64,000 bases of DNA from assembly GCF_014646255.1 (NCBI RefSeq), contig NZ_BMNC01000001.1, positions 1,185,722-1,249,721 of the forward strand. Reading direction: 5' to 3'. Below are positions 27,200 to 34,833 of the stretch, one piece after another (the first letter of the stretch is position 1; every line of letters starts with the position of its first letter). The notes below the pieces were generated by a model, which was not told where the DNA came from, searched no databases, and saw only the letters and a list, made by a program, of their open reading frames with translations. The position numbers were made by a program, and so were the translations under genes. The DNA comes from Lentzea pudingi (GTDB lineage: Bacteria; Actinomycetota; Actinomycetes; Mycobacteriales; Pseudonocardiaceae).

Positions 27200-27934
27200 T
27201 CAGATGCCGCAGCTCGGCGCGGACCAGAAGCGCGACGACTTGTGGGCGACGTGCACGTGGTCGTTGTGCCCGGTGTAGCCCGGACCGAGGATCTCGTTGA
27301 AACCGTGGTTGCGCGCCTGCTTCGCGAGCGCGCAGAAGCCCTGCGGACCGGCGCCCAGGTCGACGGCGTCGCCGTAGAGGTGCCGGCTGCCGGCCGCGCC
27401 GCCGACGGCGTTGTTGCACGACACGCTGCGGAAGCCGCCGTTGACGTCGATCGGCCGGTCGCCCATGGCGTGCCGCATGGCCTGCAGCTTCCACATCGAC
27501 ACCAGGGCGTTGGCACGAGCGGTCGCCGCCGACACGTTGCCGCCCGACCAGTCCGAGTTGCAGTTGTTCAGCTCGTCGTAGGTGAAGTTGACCGGCGTGC
27601 AGTCGTTGTCCTGCAACGCGTAGATCTTCGCGAACGTCGCGGGCCCGGCGATGCCGTCGGCCCCGAGACCGTAGGCCTGCTGGAACCGGGTCACCGCGGC
27701 CTTCGTGCCGGCCCCGAACTGCCCGTCGAGCCCGAGCACCGCGCCGTAGCCCGGGTAACCCGCGACCCGGATCTGCAGCTGGCGCACGTCCTCGCCCGAC
27801 GCCCCCTGGGAGAGCGTGCGGCCCCACGTGTAGCAGGCGTCCGCCGCCGAGGGATCCGCCTGCGCCGCGGCAGGAGCGGCGGTGACGATGCCGGACAGCA
27901 GGGCCAGCACCGGTAAGACGAAACGGAGTTTCAT
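27200..27934 (-). CDS. Secreted zinc D-Ala-D-Ala carboxypeptidase (peptidase M15) with peptidoglycan-binding domain
   Basis: A 244-residue secreted protein. Signal peptide 1-25 (cleavage near AAAQA). A PG_binding_1 domain (about 40-110) has SGEDVRQLQIRVAGY, GLDGQFGAGTKAAVTRFQ and ADGIAGPATF. The C-terminal M15 domain has the zinc ligands in GSRHLYGDAVDL and HNDHVHVAH, as in the Streptomyces albus G enzyme. It trims D-alanine from cell-wall peptides, and its cysteines probably pair. An SD-like AAAGGTG precedes ATG 27934. It is monocistronic and closed by the 27160-27193 terminator. The 218-bp gap to 28152 shows nothing clear. Confidence 0.92.
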   Translation of the reverse strand: MKLRFVLPVLALLSGIVTAAPAAAQADPSAADACYTWGRTLSQGASGEDVRQLQIRVAGYPGYGAVLGLDGQFGAGTKAAVTRFQQAYGLGADGIAGPATFAKIYALQDNDCTPVNFTYDELNNCNSDWSGGNVSAATARANALVSMWKLQAMRHAMGDRPIDVNGGFRSVSCNNAVGGAAGSRHLYGDAVDLGAGPQGFCALAKQARNHGFNEILGPGYTGHNDHVHVAHKSSRFWSAPSCGI

Positions 27935-28152
27935 GACAGGCGCACCTTTCGATCACAGGGAGGTGCAGCGTGTCGAGGTCCCGCCGCGTCTGTCAACGAC
28001 CAACCAACTCCGCTCCTGGTTGGGCGCAGGGAAACCACCTGGATGGCGGCCGGGTTCGAACTGGAGAGCTGACCGCGGCGAGACCGAAAAAGATCACCTT
28101 CGCCAACCCGGTGCTGTCCGTCCACCAGACGGACGTCAGCCCTCCTCCGCTG

Positions 28153-28797
28153 TCACTTCCGCCAGAACAGGTGGTGGGTCACGCCGCTCGAACTGGGCAC
28201 GACATCGGCGTAGAACCGGTCGAGCAGCTCGTCGGGCGACTTCCACAACGGCACCCCGTGCCCGAGTTCCACCGGCGACACCGCGACGTGCATCGTGTCG
28301 ATGAGATCGGCGTCGAGGAACGACCGGATCGTGGTGGCGCCGCCGCCGATCCGCACGTCCTTGCCCCGCGCGGCCTCCTTCGCGCGCCGCAGGACGTCCG
28401 CCGGGGCGCCGTTCACGAAGTGGAACGTCGTGTCGGAGAGGGTGAACGACGGCCGTTCGTGGTGGGTCAGGACGAAGACCGGCGTGTGGAACGGCGGTTC
28501 GTCACCCCACCAGCCCTGCCAGTCGTGGTTCTCCCAAGGGCCGCGGTGCGGGCTGAACTTGTTGGCGCCCATGATCTCCGCGCCGATGTTGTGCGCGAAG
28601 TCGCGGGTCAGGTAGTCGTCGAGCCCGCGCGTGCCGCCGGGGTCGGTGCGGTTGGGCCAGCTCGCCGTGGCGCCCGCCCACGCGAACAGGGCGCCGGGGT
28701 CGGCGTGCCCGAACGGCCTCTCGAGGGTCTGGTCCTCACCGGCGCCGAACCCGTCCTGGGACACGACGAAGTTCTGCACCTTCACCAGCTGGGTCAT
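28153..28797 (-). CDS. RibD C-terminal/dihydrofolate-reductase-like protein
   Basis: A 214-residue cytoplasmic oxidoreductase of the RibD_C family. Family features include VVSQDGFGAG at the N-terminus, GANKFSP, VFVLTHHERPSF and KDVRIGGGATTIRSFLDADLI, the NADPH-binding GGG motif. The C-terminus reads LIDTMHVAVSPVELGHGVPL. Such stand-alone proteins are widespread in actinomycetes with unknown substrate. ATG 28797 follows GGAAGG. It is divergent from the P-loop kinase gene; the 162-bp gap holds that gene's -10. Confidence 0.88.
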   Translation of the reverse strand: MTQLVKVQNFVVSQDGFGAGEDQTLERPFGHADPGALFAWAGATASWPNRTDPGGTRGLDDYLTRDFAHNIGAEIMGANKFSPHRGPWENHDWQGWWGDEPPFHTPVFVLTHHERPSFTLSDTTFHFVNGAPADVLRRAKEAARGKDVRIGGGATTIRSFLDADLIDTMHVAVSPVELGHGVPLWKSPDELLDRFYADVVPSSSGVTHHLFWRK

Positions 28798-28946
28798 GGA
28801 GCTTCCTTCCACTCTTGGTCGAGAGGTGGACCGCGGTGGCCGTGCGAACTCATCGGTCCCGGCGGGAGGATCATGCTCCTGCGGTCGATTTACGGCGTCC
28901 TGCCGCGCCGCGAACACAGGACTTGTCCGTCCGGCCGGGCCGTCGC

Positions 28947-28952
28947 TACCTT
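28947..28952 (+). promoter_or_regulatory. -10 element TACCTT, leaderless start
   Basis: TACCTT lies seven bases before GTG 28960. Confidence 0.5.
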
Positions 28953-28959
28953 CCGGGCC

Positions 28960-29496
28960 GTGACTGGCCAAGTGATCATCCTGACCGGGCCGCCCGCGGC
29001 GGGGAAGACGTCGGTGGCCGGGCTTCTCGCCACTGGTGCCGACGTGCCGACGGTGCACCTCGTGACCGACCAGTTCTACCGCTCGATCCGCACGGGTTTC
29101 GTGCTGCCGTTCCTGCCGGAGGCGCACGGGCAGAACGAGGTCGTCGTCGACGCGATCGTGGCAACGGCCGCGACGTTCGCGCGCGGCGGGTACGACGTCG
29201 TGGTCGACGGCATCGTGGGGCCGTGGTTCCTGCCGCCGTTCTGTGCGCTGGCGGACGAGTTCGCGGTGTCGTACGTCGTGCTCAGGCCGAACCTGGACAT
29301 CACGCTGGCGCGAGCGCGGGAACGCGTAGGCGACGAGTTGAAGAACGTCGAGGCGATCACCGGCCTGCACACCGCGTTCGCGGACCTCGGCGACCTCGAA
29401 GGGCACGTGGTCGACAGCGGGGGTCTCGACGCGGAGCAGACGGCGGCCGAGGTCCGGCGCGTGCTCGCCGCTGGCCGGCACCGGCTGGTCCGCTGA
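28960..29496 (+). CDS. P-loop small-molecule kinase (chloramphenicol phosphotransferase-like)
   Basis: A 178-residue AAA_33-type kinase. Walker A TGPPAAGKTSVAGLL at the N-terminus is followed by HLVTDQFYRSI with the substrate-region aspartate, YDVVVDGIVGPWF (Walker B-like) and SYVVLRPNLDITLARARER with the lid arginines. It resembles chloramphenicol 3-O-phosphotransferase and gluconate-kinase relatives. The substrate is unknown, and resistance or detoxification is only one possibility. The GTG start is supported by the -10 spacing. A perfect 13-bp terminator follows. Confidence 0.82.
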   Translation: MTGQVIILTGPPAAGKTSVAGLLATGADVPTVHLVTDQFYRSIRTGFVLPFLPEAHGQNEVVVDAIVATAATFARGGYDVVVDGIVGPWFLPPFCALADEFAVSYVVLRPNLDITLARARERVGDELKNVEAITGLHTAFADLGDLEGHVVDSGGLDAEQTAAEVRRVLAAGRHRLVR

Positions 29497-29504
29497 GGAC
29501 GGAG

Positions 29505-29535
29505 AACCGTCCGGGCGAAGGCCGCCCGGACGGTT
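29505..29535. terminator. Bidirectional terminator, 13-bp perfect stem
   Basis: AACCGTCCGGGCG and its exact complement around an AAGGC loop, between the convergent kinase and AIM24 genes. Confidence 0.85.
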
Positions 29536-29544
29536 CGGCGGGCG

Positions 29545-30216
29545 TCACTGCGCGGTCGGCACCGGGTGCCCTTCCGACGCCTGCACGACCACGATGCCGT
29601 TGCCCTGCAACGCGAGCTGGTACGCCTCGCCCGACCCGCGCCCGATCATGGCGCCCATCTTGGCCGTCTTGCGGACCGACGACTGCAGCGAGGTCGACCA
29701 CAGGACCGCGGACTGCATGTCGACGAACGTCGGCACGTCCACGTTCAGCACGACCGGCGTCCCGTAGGCGGTGACGGCCAGAGCGCCGGTGCCCGTGAAC
29801 GTCGTGTTGAACAGGCCGCCGCTGAGCATCGAGGCGCCCTCGGTGCGGTTGATGTCCCACTGGAGCGTGCTGTCGAACGCGAGCACGTTGCGGCCGTTGA
29901 CGGTGACGGACTCGTTCTCCAGGTACAGCACGAAGATATCGTCGGCGTCCTGGGCGAGGAACACGTCCCCGCTGCCCGACACCTTCATCAGCGACATGCC
30001 TTCACCGGTGAAGGCCTTCTTGAACAGCTTGCCGATGCCGCCGGCGCCCTCGTAGGCGAAGTCGACGTCGCCCTGGTAGGCGACCATCGACCCCTGCTTG
30101 GCGAAGAAGAACCCGCCGCTGCCGGTGAGGTCCACCTTCAGCATGCGTTCGTTCTGCAGTTGGAAGCTTCCCGGCTCGACGGACCGTTCCTGGTGGTTGA
30201 ACAGTGAGCTGCGCAT
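29545..30216 (-). CDS. AIM24 family protein
   Basis: A 223-residue beta-rich protein. GSFQLQNERMLKVDLTG, the glycine run SGGFFFAKQGSMVAY, FLAQDADDIFVLYLENESVT and GGLFNTTFTGTGALAV match the AIM24/TIGR00266 beta-helix family. No signal peptide or membrane segment. The bacterial function is undefined; members are often found near lipid or membrane stress genes. ATG 30216 has a possible -10 CATCAT six bases upstream and no clear ribosome-binding site. It is divergent from alkB. Confidence 0.88.
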   Translation of the reverse strand: MRSSLFNHQERSVEPGSFQLQNERMLKVDLTGSGGFFFAKQGSMVAYQGDVDFAYEGAGGIGKLFKKAFTGEGMSLMKVSGSGDVFLAQDADDIFVLYLENESVTVNGRNVLAFDSTLQWDINRTEGASMLSGGLFNTTFTGTGALAVTAYGTPVVLNVDVPTFVDMQSAVLWSTSLQSSVRKTAKMGAMIGRGSGEAYQLALQGNGIVVVQASEGHPVPTAQ

Positions 30217-30295
30217 GCCCAGATGATGCAGGTGATCTTGGGTTCGTGCACCGGTGGGGTGAGATCGCGGCCAGGGCTTTACAAACATCCGCCTA

Positions 30296-30325
30296 TTGTC
30301 AAATCAGCTTTACGTGTCCTACCGT
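30296..30325 (+). promoter_or_regulatory. alkB promoter
   Basis: TTGTCA (30296-30301), 18-bp spacer, TACCGT (30320-30325). A short leader with AGGAG follows before ATG 30352. Confidence 0.6.
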
Positions 30326-30351
30326 TCTGTCAACCTCCAGAGGAGCGTGGC

Positions 30352-31752
30352 ATGAGCGACATGAAGGCAACGGTGCCCGTCGGCTCAACCGAGCGGTGGA
30401 CGGACGGCAAGCGGTACCTGTGGCTGCTGGGACTGGTCGTGCCGTCCCTGGCGTTCCTGGCGATCGGGATGCACGCGGCGACGGGCTGGGGCGTGTGGTT
30501 CTGGATCGGCCCGATCGTGGTGCTGCTGATCGTCCCGGCGATCGACCTCGTCGCCGGGCTCGACCGGAGCAACCCGCCCGACGACGTCATCGAGCGGCTG
30601 GAGAACGACCGCTACTACCGCTGGATCACCTACCTGTTCCTGCCGATCCAGTACGTCGGGTTCGTGGTGGCGTTCTGGCTGATCGCGCGCGGTGATCTGT
30701 CCGTTGTGGACAAGATCGGGCTCGCGGTGTCGATCGGGTGCATCGGCGGCATCGGCATCAACACCGCGCACGAACTGGGGCACAAGAAGGAGAGCCACGA
30801 GCGCTGGCTGTCGAAGATCGCGCTGGCGCAGAGCTTCTACGGCCACTTCTACATCGAGCACAACCGTGGCCACCACGTGCGGGTCGCGACCCCGGAGGAC
30901 CCGGCGAGCAGCAGGGTGGGGGAGAGCTTCTACCGGTTCTGGCCGCGCACCGTCCTCGGCTCGGTGAAGTCGGCGTGGCGGCTCGAGCGCAAGCGGTACG
31001 CGCGGCGCGACCGGCACCCATACCGGCCGGGCAACGACGTGCTCAACGCGTGGCTGATGTCGGCGGTGCTGTGGGCGGCGCTGATCGCGTGGCTCGGCGT
31101 CGGCATCGTGCCGTACCTGCTGATCCAGGCGGTGATCGGCTTCTCGCTGCTGGAGGTCGTGAACTACATGGAGCACTACGGGATGCTGCGGCAGATGGTC
31201 GGGGCGCCGGGCCGCCGCCGCTACGAGCGGGTCGATCCCAGCCACAGCTGGAACTCCAACAACATCGCCACGAACGTCCTGCTCTACCACCTGCAGCGGC
31301 ACAGCGACCACCACGCCAACCCGACCCGGCGCTACCAGACGCTGCGCGACTTCGCCGAGTCGCCGGTGCTGCCCACCGGGTACGCGGGCATGATCTTGCT
31401 GGCCCTGGTGCCACCGTTGTGGCGCCGCGTGATGGACCCGCGGGTGCAGGGGCACTTCGGCGGTGACATCGGACGCGCCAACATCCAGCCCGGCAAGCGC
31501 GCGAAGGTGCTCGCCCGCTACGGCGGCACCGACTCGGGCTCCGACGTCGTCGCCGACAGCCGTGGCGACGCGACCGCGGGCGGCATGTGCCCCGGCTGCG
31601 GGTACGTCTACGACGAGACGACGGGCGACCCGCGCGAGGGCTTCCCCGCCGGAACGCCGTGGGCCGCCATCCCTGACTCGTGGTGCTGCCCGGACTGCGG
31701 GGTGCGCGAGAAGATCGACTTCGTCGCGCCGGGCCGCGTGACATCGGCCTAG
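30352..31752 (+). CDS. alkB: Alkane 1-monooxygenase fused to rubredoxin
   Basis: A 466-residue fusion. Residues 1-400 are AlkB, with about six membrane helices and the di-iron histidine motifs HELGHKK (near 140), EHNRGHHVRVATPEDPA (near 169), NYMEHYG and QRHSDHHANP (near 317). A short Asp/Ser-rich linker leads to a rubredoxin domain with CPGCGYVYDE (near 413) and CCPDCG (near 446), all four iron-binding cysteines present. It hydroxylates terminal carbons of medium or long alkanes at the membrane, with electrons from the attached rubredoxin. Such fusions are known in actinobacteria. AGGAG precedes ATG 30352. A TetR gene starts 11 bases after the stop. Confidence 0.96.
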   Translation: MSDMKATVPVGSTERWTDGKRYLWLLGLVVPSLAFLAIGMHAATGWGVWFWIGPIVVLLIVPAIDLVAGLDRSNPPDDVIERLENDRYYRWITYLFLPIQYVGFVVAFWLIARGDLSVVDKIGLAVSIGCIGGIGINTAHELGHKKESHERWLSKIALAQSFYGHFYIEHNRGHHVRVATPEDPASSRVGESFYRFWPRTVLGSVKSAWRLERKRYARRDRHPYRPGNDVLNAWLMSAVLWAALIAWLGVGIVPYLLIQAVIGFSLLEVVNYMEHYGMLRQMVGAPGRRRYERVDPSHSWNSNNIATNVLLYHLQRHSDHHANPTRRYQTLRDFAESPVLPTGYAGMILLALVPPLWRRVMDPRVQGHFGGDIGRANIQPGKRAKVLARYGGTDSGSDVVADSRGDATAGGMCPGCGYVYDETTGDPREGFPAGTPWAAIPDSWCCPDCGVREKIDFVAPGRVTSA

Positions 31753-31755
31753 GAT
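31750..31755 (+). promoter_or_regulatory. -10 element TAGGAT overlapping the alkB stop codon
   Basis: TAGGAT begins with the TAG stop of alkB and lies seven bases before ATG 31763, giving the regulator its own leaderless promoter. Confidence 0.5.
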
Positions 31756-31762
31756 CAGGCGC

Positions 31763-32374
31763 ATGGGTGGGACATCTCCGGCAGCGGCCTCGGGCCGCCG
31801 GCAGCCGATCGTCGAGGCGGCCATCGAGATGACCGCCCGCGACGGCTGGGCCGCGGTCACCATGACGCGGCTCGCAGAGCAGGCCGGCGTCAGCAGGCAG
31901 ACCGTCTACAACGAGGTCGGCTCGAAGAACTCCCTCGCGGACGCGATGCTGGCGCACGAGCTCGGCCGGTTCCTCACCGCCATCAGCGCCGCCTTCGACC
32001 GCCACGCGGACGACCTCGTCGAGGCGATCCACGACGCCGTCCGCGACGTCCTCGAACTCGCCCGCGGCAACCTGCTGGTCCGCGCGATCGCCTCCGCGAC
32101 GCACGGCGCCGACACCGAGCTGGTGCCCCTGCTCACGACCCAGGCCGAAACGCTGCTCGTCGAGATCAAGGCGATGCTCGCGGCACGCGTCGAGTCCTAC
32201 CGGACGGGCCTGACGGGCGAGCAGGTCGAGGTGCTGATCGACCTCATGACGAGGACCGTCCTCAGTCACGTCGTCCAGCCGGCGGGCACCCCGGCCGGCA
32301 CCGCGGACGGCCTGGCGTGGCTGGCGTCACGTGTGCTGGAGGAGCCCGCGCGCAAACCGCTGCGCTTCAGCTGA
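31763..32374 (+). CDS. TetR-family regulator next to alkB
   Basis: A 203-residue TetR protein with HTH GWAAVTMTRLAEQAGVSRQT and VYNEVGSKNSLADAM. TetR regulators directly downstream of alkB-rubredoxin genes commonly control alkane hydroxylase expression in response to fatty acid products, so that role is inferred. Its own -10 overlaps the alkB stop. A CCACTG/CAGTGG inverted repeat with inner GAGC-GT-GCTC follows the stop (about 32381-32408) and may terminate. Confidence 0.9.
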   Translation: MGGTSPAAASGRRQPIVEAAIEMTARDGWAAVTMTRLAEQAGVSRQTVYNEVGSKNSLADAMLAHELGRFLTAISAAFDRHADDLVEAIHDAVRDVLELARGNLLVRAIASATHGADTELVPLLTTQAETLLVEIKAMLAARVESYRTGLTGEQVEVLIDLMTRTVLSHVVQPAGTPAGTADGLAWLASRVLEEPARKPLRFS

Positions 32375-32532
32375 CGAACACCACTGGTGAGCGTGCTCGA
32401 CACAGTGGCGGACCGGCTCGTCGTGTAAACAGTGCGGTTCCGCGCTCCGAACTGGCTGAAGCCCTGCCGGCATCGATCCCCGGTCGGTTCCCCGATGTTC
32501 GGCCGTTGCGACACAATTACGTGAGCTGCCGC

Positions 32533-32558
32533 ATCAGGGAGCCGGATCAGGGAGCCGG
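32533..32558. repeat. Two tandem 13-bp repeats before the metal ABC operon
   Basis: ATCAGGGAGCCGG occurs twice head to tail. A GCCGGG-N6-CCCGGC hairpin (32576-32593) follows just before the first start codon. These are the only clear structures in the 222-bp gap from 32375. No Zur-box-like palindrome is seen. Confidence 0.6.
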
Positions 32559-32596
32559 GGAAGTCGGCTGAGATTGCCGGGAACTACCCCGGCCGG

Positions 32597-33250
32597 GTGA
32601 ACGACCTGTGGCACGTGACTGCGTTGTCTCTGCTGCTCAAGGGAGTGCACTGCCGCTACGGCAGGCATCCCGCCGTCCACTCCGTGGATCTTGACGTACC
32701 CGCCGGCCTGCGGGTCGCGCTGATCGGTACCAACGGCTCCGGCAAGTCGACGCTGCTGCGCGCGGTGCTGGGGTTTCAGCCCGTCGCCGACGGAGTGGTC
32801 GAGGTCGGTGGCGAGCGGGCGGTGTCGGCGGCGCAGTGGCGCAAGCGGCGCACCGAGGTGGCGTGGATTCCGCAGCTGCGGTCGACCGGCCGGTTTCCCC
32901 TGCTGCTGGGCGAACTCCTCGACAGCAGTGGTGACGGTGTGGCGGCACGGGAGGCGGCCGCGCGGCTGGGGCTAGAGGGACTGGAGTCGCGCGGGGTGCA
33001 CACGCTGTCCGGCGGCCAGGCACAACGGGCGTGGCTCGCACGGGCGGTGGGTGCTGTCGCGGCGGGTGCCGGGATGTTGCTGGCCGACGAACCCACTGCC
33101 GCACTGGACTTCGTAGGGCAGGAGGAAGCGGCAGCGGTGCTCACCGAACTGCCGGTCACCCTGCTCGTGGCCACCCACGACCGTGCGGTCGCCGAGGCGT
33201 GCGACAAAGTCGTCGAGATGGCCGCCGGACGGTTGCGGGACGTCGCGTGA
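32597..33250 (+). CDS. ABC transporter ATPase, metal-uptake (ZnuC/MntB-like) type
   Basis: A 217-residue ATPase. Walker A GTNGSGKSTLLRAV, Q-loop WIPQLRS, signature LSGGQAQRAWLARAV, Walker B MLLADEPTAALD and H-loop VATHDRAV are intact. Genes for a membrane protein and a binding lipoprotein follow, as in zinc/manganese importers. The start is uncertain: GTG 32597 is the longest, and GTG 32615 would leave the upstream hairpin in the leader. It overlaps the permease gene by four bases. Confidence 0.88.
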   Translation: MNDLWHVTALSLLLKGVHCRYGRHPAVHSVDLDVPAGLRVALIGTNGSGKSTLLRAVLGFQPVADGVVEVGGERAVSAAQWRKRRTEVAWIPQLRSTGRFPLLLGELLDSSGDGVAAREAAARLGLEGLESRGVHTLSGGQAQRAWLARAVGAVAAGAGMLLADEPTAALDFVGQEEAAAVLTELPVTLLVATHDRAVAEACDKVVEMAAGRLRDVA

Positions 33251-34050
33251 TCGCGGAGTTGCTCGCGCTGGTTCCGGTGCAGCGCGCGGGTTTCGGCCTG
33301 CTGCTCGGTGCGATCGCGTTGCCGCCGGTCGGGGTGCTGATCGTCGGCCTCGACATCTATCCCGTCCGGTTCGCGATCATGCACGTGGCGTTGCTCGGCA
33401 GCGCCATCGGCCTGCTCACCGGCACGGACCCCTTGCTGTGGGCGCTTGTGCTGTGTGCGTTGGCAGGCGGTGGGCTCGCGCCGTTCGCCACGACCTCCGC
33501 GGGTTTGTCCGGTGCGATGGGCCTGTTGATGAGCCTCGCGATCGCCGTGGCGTTGCTGGTGCTGTCGATCTCCGGCGTGAACGCCAACGGGGCGTTCGAG
33601 TTGCTGTGGGGCTCGATCCTGTCCACCAGGCCGGTTGATCTCGCAGTGCTCGGCGTGCTGGCGGTCGCGATCCCGGCGCTGTTCTGGTGGCGTCGCAGGG
33701 ATCTGTCGTTGTTGCTGCACGACCGGGAGCTCGCCGCCTGCTCCGGCGTGCGCACCGGTCCGTTGACGATGGCGTTGCTCGTGGTGATCGCGGTGTCGAT
33801 CGCCGGGGCGATCAAGCTGACCGGCGCGTTGCTCGTGGACGCGCTGACGTTGTTGCCCGCACTGGCCGCGCGGCGCATCGGACGCGGCCTGACCGGCATG
33901 GTCGTCGCGTCCATCGGCATCGGGCTCGTGGTCGCCGTCGGCGGCCTGATGCTCGCACTCGTGCTGGACCAGCCACCTGGTCCGGTGCTCGTTCTGCTGG
34001 CGGGCGTGATCGCCCTGCTCGCCCAGCTGCTACCGATGAGGAGAACCTGA
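33247..34050 (+). CDS. ABC-3 family metal permease
   Basis: A 267-residue protein with about eight membrane helices. It starts at a GTG overlapping the ATPase stop (GTGA). The ABC-3 pattern is visible: GSAIGLLTGTDPLLW, FELLWGSILSTRPVD, ELAACSGVRTGPLTM and IKLTGALLVDALTLLPALAAR. It forms the channel for the substrate delivered by the next gene product. Confidence 0.9.
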   Translation: MIAELLALVPVQRAGFGLLLGAIALPPVGVLIVGLDIYPVRFAIMHVALLGSAIGLLTGTDPLLWALVLCALAGGGLAPFATTSAGLSGAMGLLMSLAIAVALLVLSISGVNANGAFELLWGSILSTRPVDLAVLGVLAVAIPALFWWRRRDLSLLLHDRELAACSGVRTGPLTMALLVVIAVSIAGAIKLTGALLVDALTLLPALAARRIGRGLTGMVVASIGIGLVVAVGGLMLALVLDQPPGPVLVLLAGVIALLAQLLPMRRT

Positions 34051-34053
34051 CCA

Positions 34054-34833
34054 GTGAAGATCAAGCTCGTCGTGCTCGGCGCGGTGTTCGCGCTGACCGC
34101 CTGCGGTGGCGGTGCGCAGCCCGCGGCGCCGAACGGGTCCTCGAACGCCCCGGCGGGCAAGAAGGTCGTCGCGGCCACGGCGTGGGAGGCCGCGCTGGCG
34201 AAGGCCGCGGGCGCGACGGACGTGAAGGTCGTCGTTCCGGCGACCGTGGCGCACGCGGCCGACTACGACCCCAAGCCGTCCGACCTCGCCGCGGTCGCCG
34301 GCGCGGATCTGGTGCTGTACGCGGAGTTCGAGGGGTTCGCGCCCAAGCTGAAGGAAGCCGCGGGCGGTTCCGCCAAGGTCGAGATGCTCAAGCTCGAGAA
34401 CGCGCCGGAGGTAGTGCGTGCCGAGGTGCTGCGCCTGGGAGGCCTTCTCGGCACGACGCCGGCCGCCGAGGAGTGGCTGAAGAAGTTCGACACCACGCTC
34501 GCTGACGTCAAGACGCAGGTGAGTGGCGCTTTCGCCGGCGGCAAGGCGCCGAAGGTGGTCAGCCAGGCGTTCGTCGCCTACATGGCCGGGATCACCGGCG
34601 CCGAGGTCGTCGGCACGTTCGGCCCGCAGCCGGTCACCCCGGCGCAGCTGGCCGAGCTGTCGGGCAAGCAGCCGGACCTGGTGTTCGACAACGTGCACAT
34701 GTCCACCGGCACCGTGCTGCCCGGCTCGTCCGCGAAGCAGGTCAAGATCGTGAACTACCCCGGTGCGGACCTCGACCTCCTCGGCGTCTTCAAGACCAAC
34801 GCCGAGGAGATCACCAAGGTGCTCAAGGGCTGA
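34054..34833 (+). CDS. Metal-binding lipoprotein (ZnuA-like, histidine-poor)
   Basis: A 259-residue lipoprotein with lipobox LTAC at about residues 14-17. The body follows the ZnuA/TroA scheme of two lobes joined by a long helix (TTPAAEEWLKKFDTTLADV). Only two histidines are present in the whole protein (VAHAADYDPKPSD and NVHMSTG), plus acidic residues such as YAEFEGF. Typical ZnuA proteins use three histidines and often a His-rich loop. The metal is therefore unclear. The stop overlaps the convergent CoA ligase gene by 11 bp. Confidence 0.85.
   Translation: MKIKLVVLGAVFALTACGGGAQPAAPNGSSNAPAGKKVVAATAWEAALAKAAGATDVKVVVPATVAHAADYDPKPSDLAAVAGADLVLYAEFEGFAPKLKEAAGGSAKVEMLKLENAPEVVRAEVLRLGGLLGTTPAAEEWLKKFDTTLADVKTQVSGAFAGGKAPKVVSQAFVAYMAGITGAEVVGTFGPQPVTPAQLAELSGKQPDLVFDNVHMSTGTVLPGSSAKQVKIVNYPGADLDLLGVFKTNAEEITKVLKG

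Noticed and set aside
28051..28072. Possible tRNA T-arm (GGTTCGAAC) in the gap upstream of the carboxypeptidase gene
   Set aside because: No acceptor stem, anticodon arm or D-arm can be built around it; TTCGAA is a self-complementary hexamer that occurs by chance.
32375..32596. Cobalamin riboswitch or Zur box before the metal ABC operon
   Set aside because: The B12-box and pseudoknot elements are absent and no TGAAAATGA-like Zur palindrome is present; only a short tandem repeat and a small hairpin are seen.
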